A stretch of 64,000 bases of DNA from Streptomyces phaeolivaceus (GTDB lineage Bacteria > Actinomycetota > Actinomycetes > Streptomycetales > Streptomycetaceae): positions 5,518,001-5,582,000 of the forward strand of contig NZ_CP045096.1 of NCBI RefSeq assembly GCF_009184865.1. The letters run 5' to 3'. The notes under the pieces were generated by a model. It had not been told where the DNA came from. It searched no databases and saw only the letters and a program-made list of their open reading frames with translations. The position numbers and the translations under genes are program-made. Shown piece after piece: positions 36,077 through 44,289 of the stretch (within the stretch, counting starts at the first letter, position 1; every line of letters starts with the position of its first letter).

Positions 36077-37756
36077 TCAGCGCCGCCGTGTCTGGGGTTC
36101 CTGCGGGCGCGGAGCGGTGGGGTGTGCTGCGGCGTGGCCGGTGTTGGCTGCCTGGGCGCGGGGGCCGGGCGCGTGGCGTTCGCCGAGGCGGCGGATGCGC
36201 CAGGTCAGTGCGCGTGCGGGGCTGTGGGCGTCGTCGAGCGTGCGGCGCTGGTTGAGGGCCCGGTCGAGGAGCGCGGTCGGGTTGTGTCCGGCGGCTTCCG
36301 CCTCGGCGAGCACGGTGGCCAGGGCATCCCAGGCCGGGTCGGCCAGGATGCGTTCGGCGTGCTGGGGGACCGCTTCTCGGAGGTGGTGGGCGTAGCGGCG
36401 TTTGGTCTGCGTGCTGGGTGCCCGGCTGGCGAGGCCGGCCAGGACCGGTCCGGTGACCTGCGCGTACGCGGTCTGCAGGTGGATGAGGGTCTGCTCGGCT
36501 GCCGCCTGTTGTTGGGCGTGCTGGCGGGTGCGGTGCCAGTGCATCGCGTAGACGACGGCGGTGAGCGCGACGTCCAGCAGCATCGCCAGCCCGGCACCGT
36601 CGCCATGCGGTGCGGGGTCCTTCCAGATCGCTTGGACGCTGCGGCGCAGGACACGGGCGCTCGCGTGGTCGGCGGCGACGCGGGAGCGGGTGGCGCGTTC
36701 GAAGGCGACGGCGGCGCGTTCGAGTTCTGCCCGCGCTGCGGCGGGGGCGGTGAGCGGGAGCAGGTCGAGTGCTCCGCCGAGCGCGGCCAGCTGGCCCTGG
36801 GCCACCGCGTCGTCGCTGAGGGCCAGGTGGTGGGGGATGCGTTCGGTGGCGTCGGTGGCCTGGTGCCAAGGGTTGCCCGGCCGGACGGCCACCGGTTCGG
36901 GGCCGGTGGTGGCGAGGCGTTGGCGGATCTTGGGCAGGGAGAGGTCGCCGGCGAGGGTGGACCCTGCATAGAACACGGGCTCGCCCTTGTCGTTGGTGTC
37001 ACCGGGGAGAGCGAAGGTGCAGCCGAGCGCGTCGCCGGACGGGCCGAGTTTGAGGCGCACGGTCACCCCGGTCGCCTCCAGCAGGGCGAAGAACTCGGCC
37101 TCGGTAGAGGCGGCGCCCATCGCGCGGCGGACCCGCAGGCGCAGGATCTCGCGGGAGGTGGCGTCCTGGCCCAGGCGCTTGGCCTTGAAGACTTCCTTGC
37201 TGGTGGGGTGCTTGGCTGCGGTGCCGTCGCCCGGCTTCAACCGCCTGAGCCCGTAGTCGACTTCGATCTGGCGGGCTTCCCTCTGCACGGCGCGGATGTC
37301 GTGGTCCCGCCGGGGGCGGCGACCGTCCTGGCGGACGAGGGTGGCGGCGATGTGGATGTGGTCGTCGGCGTGGCGCACGGCTACCCAGCGGCAGGCTTCC
37401 GTGTCTCCGGTGGGGGCGATGCCAGCGGCGGCCACGATCCGGCGGGCGATGTCCGCCCACTGGGCGTCGGTGAGGATCGGGTCCTCGGGCGCGGCACGGA
37501 CAGGGCAGTGCCACACCGTGTGCTTGGGTGCCTTGTCGCCCAGCATCTTCACGGGCTGGTCGAGCTGTGCGGCGAGCTGTGCCTCCACCTCCTTGGGTTC
37601 GCGGTGCGGGCTGCGGCCGGGGTCGGGGGCGAAGTCGTTCCAGGAGGCCACCAGGTGCGGGTCGATGTGCTCGTTGGCCCGGCCCTTGCCGAAGAGGTAG
37701 CCGATCGTGCGGCGCGTGGCCTGTGGCCCCTTGCCGAGAATGATCTTCGGGATCAA
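36077..37756 (-). CDS. Relaxase/mobilisation nuclease
   Basis: 559 aa from a TTG start 4 nt after the mobC stop. The MOBP-type metal site is RHADDHIHIAATLV (His129, His133, His135), preceded by HTVWHCPVRA (relaxase motif). Residues beyond 300 are helical and Ala/Arg-rich, without a primase or helicase domain. A catalytic tyrosine is likely near the N terminus (Y20). It nicks DNA at oriT; the palindrome cluster at 38513-38830 is the best candidate region. Confidence 0.88.
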   Translation of the reverse strand: MIPKIILGKGPQATRRTIGYLFGKGRANEHIDPHLVASWNDFAPDPGRSPHREPKEVEAQLAAQLDQPVKMLGDKAPKHTVWHCPVRAAPEDPILTDAQWADIARRIVAAAGIAPTGDTEACRWVAVRHADDHIHIAATLVRQDGRRPRRDHDIRAVQREARQIEVDYGLRRLKPGDGTAAKHPTSKEVFKAKRLGQDATSREILRLRVRRAMGAASTEAEFFALLEATGVTVRLKLGPSGDALGCTFALPGDTNDKGEPVFYAGSTLAGDLSLPKIRQRLATTGPEPVAVRPGNPWHQATDATERIPHHLALSDDAVAQGQLAALGGALDLLPLTAPAAARAELERAAVAFERATRSRVAADHASARVLRRSVQAIWKDPAPHGDGAGLAMLLDVALTAVVYAMHWHRTRQHAQQQAAAEQTLIHLQTAYAQVTGPVLAGLASRAPSTQTKRRYAHHLREAVPQHAERILADPAWDALATVLAEAEAAGHNPTALLDRALNQRRTLDDAHSPARALTWRIRRLGERHAPGPRAQAANTGHAAAHPTAPRPQEPQTRRR

Positions 37757-37760
37757 CGAT

Positions 37761-38360
37761 TCACCGCCCGTCTGTGATGCGGGCGACGGCGGTGTCCAAC
37801 TCGGCGATGGACGCCTCGACGCGGTCAAGGAGCCGTTGGACGGTGTCGGGGTGGGGCAGGGCGCCGTCCATGTTGAGGTGCCGGGTGAGCTGGTTGAGAT
37901 TGTTGCCGACCATGCCGAGCTGCCCGTTGGCGGCCATCAGCGCCTTCACCAGAGCGCGGTAGTCGGCGACGGCTGCGGTGGGATCGTCGGCGCGGGCAGC
38001 GGCGAGCGCGCATTCGGCCACGTAACCGCCGGGGTTCATGCGGCTGAGAGCGGCGGCGTACTTCACGAGGGCGATCTCGGCATCGTTGTAGCGGGGATGG
38101 ACGCGGCGCTTGCGCAGTTGCTTGTCACGCAGGCGGCGACGCGGCGCGGAGTGCTGCGGCACGTTCGACGACGACTCGCTACCCCCTGTCCCGGTCGGCT
38201 CCCCCGGGCCGACCGACTCCGGCGCCCCTGCGCCGGCTGCCTCCGCCTCCCCCGGGGCGGGGGCCGGGTAAGGACTCCTTACCGGACAACTTGCTGCGCG
38301 GTTGTCCGGGGTGATGGGCGTCTCCTGCCGGTTGGTGTCGTCGTGGTGTCGGTCGTGCAC
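37761..38360 (-). CDS. MobC-like relaxosome accessory protein
   Basis: 199 aa from the GTG at 38360 (GGAGA at 8 nt). The first 80 residues are low-complexity. Residues about 85-195 contain the MobC segment VADYRALVKALMAANGQLGM with NNLNQLTRHLN, a ribbon-helix-helix type DNA-binding protein. The relaxase start follows after 4 nt. It presumably binds oriT next to its own gene. Confidence 0.85.
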   Translation of the reverse strand: MHDRHHDDTNRQETPITPDNRAASCPVRSPYPAPAPGEAEAAGAGAPESVGPGEPTGTGGSESSSNVPQHSAPRRRLRDKQLRKRRVHPRYNDAEIALVKYAAALSRMNPGGYVAECALAAARADDPTAAVADYRALVKALMAANGQLGMVGNNLNQLTRHLNMDGALPHPDTVQRLLDRVEASIAELDTAVARITDGR

Positions 38361-38512
38361 GTGTGGTTCTCCGGGGGTGTGGTCGGTAGAGGAGCTGAGC
38401 CGCCGAAGCGCCGAGCGATGGCAGATGAGGCCAGTGGCCGGAGCGATTCGACGGTCGTGGGAGCTGCGGTAGGTGCCGTCAGGGGCAGGGCTGTAGTTGC
38501 GAGGAGCGCAAC

Positions 38513-38830
38513 GGGGACCGGTCCCCAAAGCGCTGCGGTGCACGGTCCCCAGACAATTGGGGACGGGGACGCGACGCTCATCGGGGACGGTCCCCCTGAC
38601 ACGTCGTCACGGGGACCGTCCCCATTTCACTGCACGGTCCCGGTCCCGGCAGGGACCGAAGGGGCTGTTCCGGGGACGGTCCCCGTTGCTGGGGACGCTC
38701 CGGGGACCGCAATGAAAGTCCCTTTGAGCTGCGGTTTCAGAGGGGACCGGTCCCCGGCAGCCGTCGGTACGGTCCCCGGGACGCGGTCCCCGAGGGGACC
38801 GTGTACGACCGGTTCGGGACCGACGTTCGT
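38513..38830. repeat. Palindrome cluster GGGGACC(G)GTCCCC, candidate oriT/replication region
   Basis: Perfect palindromes GGGGACCGGTCCCC (38513, 38742), GGGGACGGTCCCC (38583, 38672) and GGGGACCGTCCCC (38611) are interspersed with many half-sites (GGGGAC, GGTCCC) over about 320 bp. This density has no coding explanation; the frames crossing it are not gene-like. It lies just upstream of mobC, where oriT or a plasmid-type origin is expected. Confidence 0.65.
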
Positions 38831-38869
38831 AGCCCCACGAAGCTGCGTGAGGAGCGAAGCCGGACCGTG

Positions 38870-39559
38870 TCACGCAGCTCGGTGTCGGTCCATCCGGGCA
38901 GCGGCGAGGTCGACGCGCGACGGGTGGGGAGTTGCACGCACGGCATTGCCCCGGGCGGCTCCGTCAGGGCTCGCCCTGCGTTGACGGCATGGGGAGCCCA
39001 CGGGTGCGTGGCACCAGTCGCACCGGGCACCGAGCGCATCGGGGACGCCCTCGGCGACGGCGGCTTCGCGCGCGGCGCGGGTCGGACGGTAGCGGGCCAG
39101 CTCGGCACGAACGGTCGGCGGGATGCACGACCCGATCTCGCGCAGGCGCTCCTCGACGTCCCGAGGCAGGCCATCGCTGGTGATCTGCCGATGCGTCGAC
39201 GGGGCCGCCATGCCGGCGGCGACAGCGTTCCGGGCACGGAGCAGCTCGGCACGCCAGGCGGCCGGATCGTCGGGGTCGGCAGTTGGAGTGGGGTCGGTGT
39301 GCCGGTCGAGGCGGTCGCGTCGGTGGGCACGCCATCTGCGGGCGACGTCCACGGGCAGGATCGGGTACGGCGAGTCGAGGATGTGGGACCGTATCGCTTC
39401 GCGGACGTCCCAGCCGTGGTCGGTGGCGAAGGGCACGTCGTCGAGCAGCTCCTGCCAGTGGGCGATCTGGTCACGGGCCTCGCCCGTGCCGGTGCGGATG
39501 GTGCGGGGGTCGAGGCGCCCGATGTAGGCGAGGACGGCGGCGACTTCGCGTCGGTCCAA
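38870..39559 (-). CDS. Element-encoded protein with C-terminal zinc-finger-like motif
   Basis: 229 aa from a TTG that overlaps a GGAG-containing junction just after the upstream stop. The N-terminal part is helical (AAVLAYIGRLDPRTIRTGTG) and the middle is rich in Arg/Asp/Pro. The C terminus has GARCDWCHAPVGSPCRQRR, the C-x2-C plus downstream Cys pattern found in proteins of Streptomyces integrative elements. Function unknown; coupled to the rep-like gene. Confidence 0.65.
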   Translation of the reverse strand: MDRREVAAVLAYIGRLDPRTIRTGTGEARDQIAHWQELLDDVPFATDHGWDVREAIRSHILDSPYPILPVDVARRWRAHRRDRLDRHTDPTPTADPDDPAAWRAELLRARNAVAAGMAAPSTHRQITSDGLPRDVEERLREIGSCIPPTVRAELARYRPTRAAREAAVAEGVPDALGARCDWCHAPVGSPCRQRRASPDGAARGNAVRATPHPSRVDLAAARMDRHRAA

Positions 39560-39566
39560 AGGCGGG

Positions 39567-40409
39567 TTACTCCGTTCCGGTCGGTTCGTCGAGGGCGGCG
39601 AGCAAGGCGGCCATGTGCGCCTCGGAGCGCGTCATGCCAGTGGCTGCGGTGGGGGTGCCGCCGGGCAAGGCGTAGAGGTTGGGGCGGCCAGGGGTGGGGG
39701 TGTGCTCCCGAGCGATCCACGCGCGCCAGTCGGCGGCCCACGCGTCGGCAGTGCGGGGCGCCCATGGAGCCCGGTAGGTGCGCCACTTCTCGTCGGCGGC
39801 GCGCAGGGTGTGCTCGCCGAGTCGGTCGAGGTGGCCGTGGTGCTGCAGCCAGGCACGGGTGTCGTCGTCGATCTGCCACTCGGTGGCGGAGATGAGCGGG
39901 GCAGAGCTGCTGCTCTTACCGTTCACCTTCGGTTCTCTTCTGTTCTGGGGGCCGGAATCTGCACCCCCATCGGGTCGGAATCCGTACCCCCCGGGGGCCG
40001 GATTCCGTTCCCCGGGGTCGGATTCTGACTCCCTCTCGAAGTGCTCGGCAGGGTCGGATTCCGGTCCCCCGAGGGTCGGATTCCGCCCCGATGGGGGGAC
40101 CGGATTCCGGTCCCCTTCCCGGGGCTGGTCCGCGAGGAACCGGGCGGCGACCGGGAGGAGGTAGTACGTCTCTCCCCGTGGCCCTTTGCGGTCGGGGAGC
40201 TGCACCAGCTCGCCGCTGGCGATCAGTTTCGCCAGGGCGTCGCGCACGGCGGTGCGGGAGGCGTTGGCGCGCTTCATGAGGGTGGGCACGGACGCGTATG
40301 CGACGCAGTGCCGGTCACGGCACCGGTCGGCGATCAGGGCCAGGACCATGCGGGCGGTGCCCTTGCTGCGGCTGTGGTCCCACACCCACTCGCGGGCGTC
40401 GTAGCTCAT
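39567..40409 (-). CDS. Winged-helix replication-initiator-like protein of the element
   Basis: 280 aa. Residues about 1-95 form a winged helix: MSYDAREWVWDHSRSKGTAR, then LIADRCRDRHCVAYASVPTL and NASRTAVRDALAKLIASGEL. This start is shared by helix-turn-helix proteins of actinobacterial plasmids and elements. Residues about 100-170 are built from degenerate R-N-P and E-S-D-P repeats encoded by the DNA repeats at 39951-40113. The C-terminal part (about 185-245) has a conserved WRTYRAPWAPRTADAWAADW block. A role in replication or its control is likely but unproven. Confidence 0.7.
   Translation of the reverse strand: MSYDAREWVWDHSRSKGTARMVLALIADRCRDRHCVAYASVPTLMKRANASRTAVRDALAKLIASGELVQLPDRKGPRGETYYLLPVAARFLADQPREGDRNPVPPSGRNPTLGGPESDPAEHFERESESDPGERNPAPGGYGFRPDGGADSGPQNRREPKVNGKSSSSAPLISATEWQIDDDTRAWLQHHGHLDRLGEHTLRAADEKWRTYRAPWAPRTADAWAADWRAWIAREHTPTPGRPNLYALPGGTPTAATGMTRSEAHMAALLAALDEPTGTE
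39951..40113. repeat. Direct repeats around CGGATTCCG within the rep-like gene
   Basis: At least seven copies of (T/C)CGGAATCCG-like or CGGATTCCG(G)TCCCC units occur here, each containing the self-complementary GGAATCC or GGATTCC core, at irregular 20-35 bp spacing. They encode the R-N-P and E-S-D-P repeats of the protein. Iterons inside a rep gene are known from plasmids. Confidence 0.6.
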
Positions 40410-40837
40410 CGGGCGGCGGCTCCTAGGTCAGGACGGAGAGGTGCGATCGGCCCTCGTCGGGCGGTGCATAGGGAGGGGGTTGCACACAGCCCCGGCCCGA
40501 AGGGGGGCTGGTGGCGTCGTATAGCCAAGACAGCCACACCCCTGCCGCACAAGTCCAGCATTCCGCCGGGAAATCAGACAGCTGACGGCGAACGTGTGCT
40601 GCGAGGCAGGAACAAAACCATAAACCCAAATCGCCGGTTGCCGAAATAATGCACCGTCAGGTGAAGCCAGAAGCATCACATCGGGAACCCGTTGACTCCC
40701 GCTGAGAGTGCAAGCTACAACACAACACCCCACGTCAGAGCATGCCCTCGGGCTGGCGAAGACACCGCCAATCGGATACTCGGAACCCAGCCCAGAGGTA
40801 AGCCCCGCCCGTTCGCCGGGCGCAACATAGCCGACGA

Positions 40838-40860
40838 TCGCCGGTTAACCAAACCGGCGA
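40838..40860. promoter_or_regulatory. Operator: 9-bp inverted repeat next to XRE gene
   Basis: TCGCCGGTT and AACCGGCGA flank a 5-bp spacer, ending directly at the ATG at 40861. An exact extra half-site TCGCCGGTT occurs at 40631-40639. Probably bound by the XRE protein it precedes. The rest of 40410-40837 shows no gene; it contains a GC-rich hairpin near 40485-40510. Confidence 0.6.
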
Positions 40861-41139
40861 ATGGAAGCTACAAATGGAGCCATGGCAGCACGATCCCTGG
40901 AAATCGGACCGGCCGGAATACGGACCGCTCGCACCATCGAAATTCTCCGCACCGAACGCGGCCTCGCCCAGCGCGAACTCGCCGCCCGCGTCACCGCCCT
41001 CGGCCGACCGATGACCAACACGATGCTGTCCCGCATCGAACGCGCCCAACGCCGCTGCGACATCGACGACCTCGTCGCCCTCGCCCAAGCTCTCCGGGTC
41101 CCGCCCCTGGCCCTCCTCCACGGGATCCGCGCCGCGTAG
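40861..41139 (+). CDS. XRE family transcriptional regulator of the element
   Basis: 92 aa from the ATG at 40861 (or 85 aa from 40882). The HTH spans most of the protein: RTERGLAQRELAARVTALGR, then NTMLSRIERAQRRCDIDDLV. There is no clear ribosome site for either start; with the operator touching the ATG a leaderless transcript is possible. It sits between rep/mob and xis/int and so could switch between them. Confidence 0.8.
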   Translation: MEATNGAMAARSLEIGPAGIRTARTIEILRTERGLAQRELAARVTALGRPMTNTMLSRIERAQRRCDIDDLVALAQALRVPPLALLHGIRAA

Positions 41140-41281
41140 TCCCAGGCGACGCCCACCGAACGGCCTGCCACGCCGAACCACCCCCGAGCAAAGGACCCAA
41201 CACCCTTGCGCCGACCCGCAATACCCCCTGCCCTTCCCCGCTCCCAGCGCACCGCCCACACCGCGCAGGAGGTGACCGCGA

Positions 41282-41494
41282 ATGGCTGATCGCCTCCTGA
41301 CCGTGGCCGAGGCCGGCGACATGCTCGGCACGGGCGAGCGCTTCGTCCGCCGCCTGATCGCCGAGCGCCGCATCCGCTACGTGAAGCTCGGCCGCCCGGT
41401 CCGCATCCCCGAGAGCGCGATCACCGAGTACGTCGAGGCACGCACCGTCGAGCCAGTCCGTCGTGGCCGTGCCCGCTTCGGGCGGGCCGCCTGA
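41282..41494 (+). CDS. xis: Excisionase (Xis), MerR-like DNA-binding fold
   Basis: 70 aa with a strong AGGAGG. LLTVAEAGDMLGTGERFVRR and LIAERRIRYVKLGRPVRIPE are the standard excisionase helix-turn-helix and wing. The stop overlaps the integrase ATG (TGATG), the usual xis-int arrangement. The 140 bp before it are purine-poor and hold no gene. Confidence 0.9.
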   Translation: MADRLLTVAEAGDMLGTGERFVRRLIAERRIRYVKLGRPVRIPESAITEYVEARTVEPVRRGRARFGRAA

Positions 41495-42645
41495 TGGCGG
41501 GGCGCAAGCCGCAACGGCGGCGCGAGTTCGGCACGACTCGCAAGCTCCCTTCCGGGCGGTGGCAGGCCCGCTACATCGGCCCGGACGGGCAGCGGCACAC
41601 CGCACCGGAAACGTTCGAGACCAAGTCCGACGCCCAGGACTGGCTCAACCTCGTTCGCGCCGACATCGAGCGCGACGTATGGCGCGCCCCGGACGCCGGC
41701 GCGGTCAACTTCGAGAAGCACGCACTCCGTTGGGTGGAGGAACGCGGCCTGGCTCCCACCACCGTCGACCGCTACGACGGACTGCTCCGCCTCCACATCC
41801 TGCCCACCTTTGGCGGCAGGAACCTGGACGCGATCACCCCGCCCTCCGTCCGCACATGGCGGGCCGAGCGTCTCAAGGCGACCGGCGCCACCACGGTCGC
41901 CAAGTCGTACCGCCTGCTGAAGGCGATCCTGCAGACGGCGGTCGACGATGAGCTCCTCCGCAACAACCCGTGCCGCATCAAGGGCGCCGGCAGGGAGGAG
42001 GCCGACGAACGCCCCACCGCGACGATCGAGCAGGTCTTCGACCTCGCCGACGCCATGGGCCCGCGCTGGCGCCTGATGGTCCTGCTCGGCGCGTTCGCCT
42101 CCCTCCGTCCGGAGGAACTGGCGGAACTACGCCGTCACAGTGTCGACCTGGACGAATGCTCCCTGCGCGTCACGCTCGCCTCCCCCGAGCTGACCAACGG
42201 CAGGCGCGTCACCGGCGATCCCAAGACCAGGGCGGGCAAGCGCACCGTCTACCTCCCCGACTTCCTGCTCCCCGAGCTGCGCCGCCACCTGCAGTGGTTC
42301 GCGGAGAAGGGGCCCGACGGCCTCCTCTTCGTCGGAGAGAAGGGCGCACCCTTCCGTCGCTCGACCTTCGGTCGCAAGTGGCGCAAGGCGAGGACCAAGG
42401 TCGGCATGCCGGAGAACTTCCGATTCTACGACCTGCGCCACACCGGCAACACCCTGGCAGCCGACACCGGCGCCAAGCTGAAGGACCTCATGGTCCGCGC
42501 CGGCCAGTCCTCGGAGCGGGCCCAGCTGATCTACCAGCACTCGACGGCGAAGCATCAGCGAAAGTTGGCGCAGCGCATCGACCTTGAGGTGCGGCAGCAG
42601 CTACGCAAGCCGGATGCGGTACCTGGGCGGACCACGGAGGCGTGA
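41494..42645 (+). CDS. int: Tyrosine-type site-specific integrase
   Basis: 383 aa. An N-terminal arm-binding domain (about 5-60) and a SAM-like core-binding domain (about 65-160) precede the catalytic domain. The latter carries FASLRPEELAEL (Arg), FYDLRHTGNTLA (R-H box, with Tyr replacing the usual first His), AGQSSERAQLIYQHS and the terminal tyrosine. It integrates and, with Xis, excises the element. It faces outward to the right, so an attachment site is expected just beyond 42645. Confidence 0.92.
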   Translation: MAGRKPQRRREFGTTRKLPSGRWQARYIGPDGQRHTAPETFETKSDAQDWLNLVRADIERDVWRAPDAGAVNFEKHALRWVEERGLAPTTVDRYDGLLRLHILPTFGGRNLDAITPPSVRTWRAERLKATGATTVAKSYRLLKAILQTAVDDELLRNNPCRIKGAGREEADERPTATIEQVFDLADAMGPRWRLMVLLGAFASLRPEELAELRRHSVDLDECSLRVTLASPELTNGRRVTGDPKTRAGKRTVYLPDFLLPELRRHLQWFAEKGPDGLLFVGEKGAPFRRSTFGRKWRKARTKVGMPENFRFYDLRHTGNTLAADTGAKLKDLMVRAGQSSERAQLIYQHSTAKHQRKLAQRIDLEVRQQLRKPDAVPGRTTEA

Positions 42646-42851
42646 CAGGGGGACTTGGCCGACGGCTTCCCAGTCGGGTGGCATGGCCCGTGGGGACCTG
42701 TCTCACGCCCGGCTCGGCAAGAGACGGTCCGGGGGCGAGCCGGTCTCATCCGCAGGCACGACACGCCCCCCCAAGCGGAGGGCTGACTCAACATCGGTGA
42801 ACCGTACTCAGCCCACAGCAGTCACCCCACACGTTCGTCTCGGCCGCCGGG
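42646..42851. other. Gap beyond the integrase, likely attachment site region
   Basis: No gene, tRNA or tRNA 3' end is visible here. By convention attR or attL should lie in this 200 bp, but no direct repeat partner could be found by eye elsewhere in the window. Confidence 0.3.
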
Positions 42852-44174
42852 TCACCAGCCGGTCAGCAACAGGTGGTTGAGGAGGAGGGCTAGGACCGCC
42901 TGGAAGGTCAGCCAGGCGCGGGGACGGTCCAGGAACGCGCCGGCGGTGAGCAGCCAGAGCGCGAACGGCAGCCAGATCCGTTCCGTTTCCGCCTTGCTCA
43001 TCCCGGACAGGTCGGCGGCGAGCAGCATTGTCAGGGCTGCGCAGACCAGGAGCCCCAGTCTGCGCTCGGCGACGGGCGTCGCGTGCCACCGGGCGAGGCG
43101 GGCGCCGGCCCTGCGCAGCCCCGCCACCGTGGCCGGTCCCACGACGAGGACCGTGCAGGCGAGGTTGGCGAACAGCCAGTAGCCGTACGGGCGGAAGCCG
43201 CCGGCGCCCTGGTGGTAGCGCTCGACGAGGAGGTGGTACGCCTCCCACCAGTTGAAGCCTGCCATGGTGAAGGCCACCGGGACGACGAGGAGTCCGGCGA
43301 CCGCGTAGGGGAGGACCTGCAGCCGTCGGGAGCCGAGCAGCAACACCGTGGTGGCCATCGCGGCGAAGAGCGTGAGGCCGTACGACAGGTAGACGGTGAG
43401 GCCGAAGAGGAGTCCGGCGGCGAGCGCGGCGGCCGTCGGGCGGTGGCCCGTCACCGCGAGCGCGAGGAGGGCCGTGGCCCACGCGGCGACCGCCGCGAAG
43501 TACCCGTCCGCCGATGTGCCCATCCAGACAGCCGCAGGGGCGAGGACCAGGAAAGGGGCCGCGCGGCGGGCCAGGGCATCGCTCGCCAGCGTCCGTATGG
43601 TGACGAGGACCGCGACCGCGGCGCTCGCCCCCACCGCGATGACGAAGACACCAGCCCACCCCCCGCCCCCCAGGCCGATCCGGTCGAGAAGGACGAAGGT
43701 GAGGGTGGCGCCCGGCGGGTGACCGGCGACGTGCGGGGGCCAGTGGTCGGGGGAGCCCAGCAGGATGTGGTCGGTGAAGCTCCGCAGGGCGGCGGGGATG
43801 TCGTCGAAGCGGTCGATGACCTGGAGGTACTCGTACCTGGTCGTCAGTCGGCGGGCGATGCCGCGGTGCCAGCCGTCGACGAGTGCGAGGGAGAAGGTCC
43901 ATGCCAGGGCGGTGGCCCACGCGCTCCACAGCAGCAAACGCCAGGGCAGCCTGGCGGCCAGCGGGGGGCCGTATGCCACGACGGTGACGGCGACGCTGAT
44001 CGCGGCGGGCGTGCCGGGGCCGACGTGGGGCAGCCAGTTGGCGTACAGGGGCGGCCAGCCGACGTGCAGGACGTCGTCGGCGCGCTTGATGGCGACCCCG
44101 ACCAACGCGGTCACCACCACGAGCAGTGCGGCGGCCGTGACGGCGTAGAGGTCGCGGCGAAGATCACGGTTCAC
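42852..44174 (-). CDS. Polytopic membrane protein, GT-C glycosyltransferase-like
   Basis: 440 aa with about 11 hydrophobic segments and a large periplasmic-type loop after the first helix containing RFDDIPAALRSFTDHILLGS and HWPPHVAGHPPGATLTFVLL. The layout resembles actinobacterial mannosyltransferase-like integral membrane proteins, but the exact family is not recognised. The GTG start has no clear ribosome site. It is divergent from the SUOX gene, with regulatory site 1 between them. Confidence 0.65.
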   Translation of the reverse strand: MNRDLRRDLYAVTAAALLVVVTALVGVAIKRADDVLHVGWPPLYANWLPHVGPGTPAAISVAVTVVAYGPPLAARLPWRLLLWSAWATALAWTFSLALVDGWHRGIARRLTTRYEYLQVIDRFDDIPAALRSFTDHILLGSPDHWPPHVAGHPPGATLTFVLLDRIGLGGGGWAGVFVIAVGASAAVAVLVTIRTLASDALARRAAPFLVLAPAAVWMGTSADGYFAAVAAWATALLALAVTGHRPTAAALAAGLLFGLTVYLSYGLTLFAAMATTVLLLGSRRLQVLPYAVAGLLVVPVAFTMAGFNWWEAYHLLVERYHQGAGGFRPYGYWLFANLACTVLVVGPATVAGLRRAGARLARWHATPVAERRLGLLVCAALTMLLAADLSGMSKAETERIWLPFALWLLTAGAFLDRPRAWLTFQAVLALLLNHLLLTGW

Positions 44175-44226
44175 GCTCGGAGACGTTAGGCCGGGCGGTG
44201 GCCCGTGGACTCCCGACAGGCGCGGA

Positions 44227-44242
44227 CGTCAGCCTTTCGTCA
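44227..44242 (+). promoter_or_regulatory. Direct-repeat operator site 1 (CGTCA-N6-CGTCA), SUOX promoter
   Basis: CGTCA at 44227-44231 and at 44238-44242, 11 bp apart (one helical turn), the geometry of OmpR-family sites. A -10-like TAGCGT at 44278-44283 follows after 35 nt, and the ATG at 44290 follows 6 nt later, so the transcript is probably leaderless. Confidence 0.65.
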
Positions 44243-44289
44243 TGAGTCGCGCACCCTCAGCCCGGGTGCTCCGGGCCTAGCGTCGGGGC

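Larger units (their letters stand above)
35614..42645. mobile_element. Integrative mobilisable element (relaxase, MobC, Rep/HTH, Xis, Int)
   Basis: A compact set of transfer, replication-like and integration genes occupies this span. It has a palindrome-rich non-coding region between mobC and the rep side, and ends at the tyrosine integrase. No TraB/FtsK-type translocase or type IV secretion genes are present, so it would need a helper for transfer. The true limits may be wider: accessory genes start near 25,600. No attachment-site repeat or target tRNA was found at either end, so coordinates are those of the recognisable core. Confidence 0.75.
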
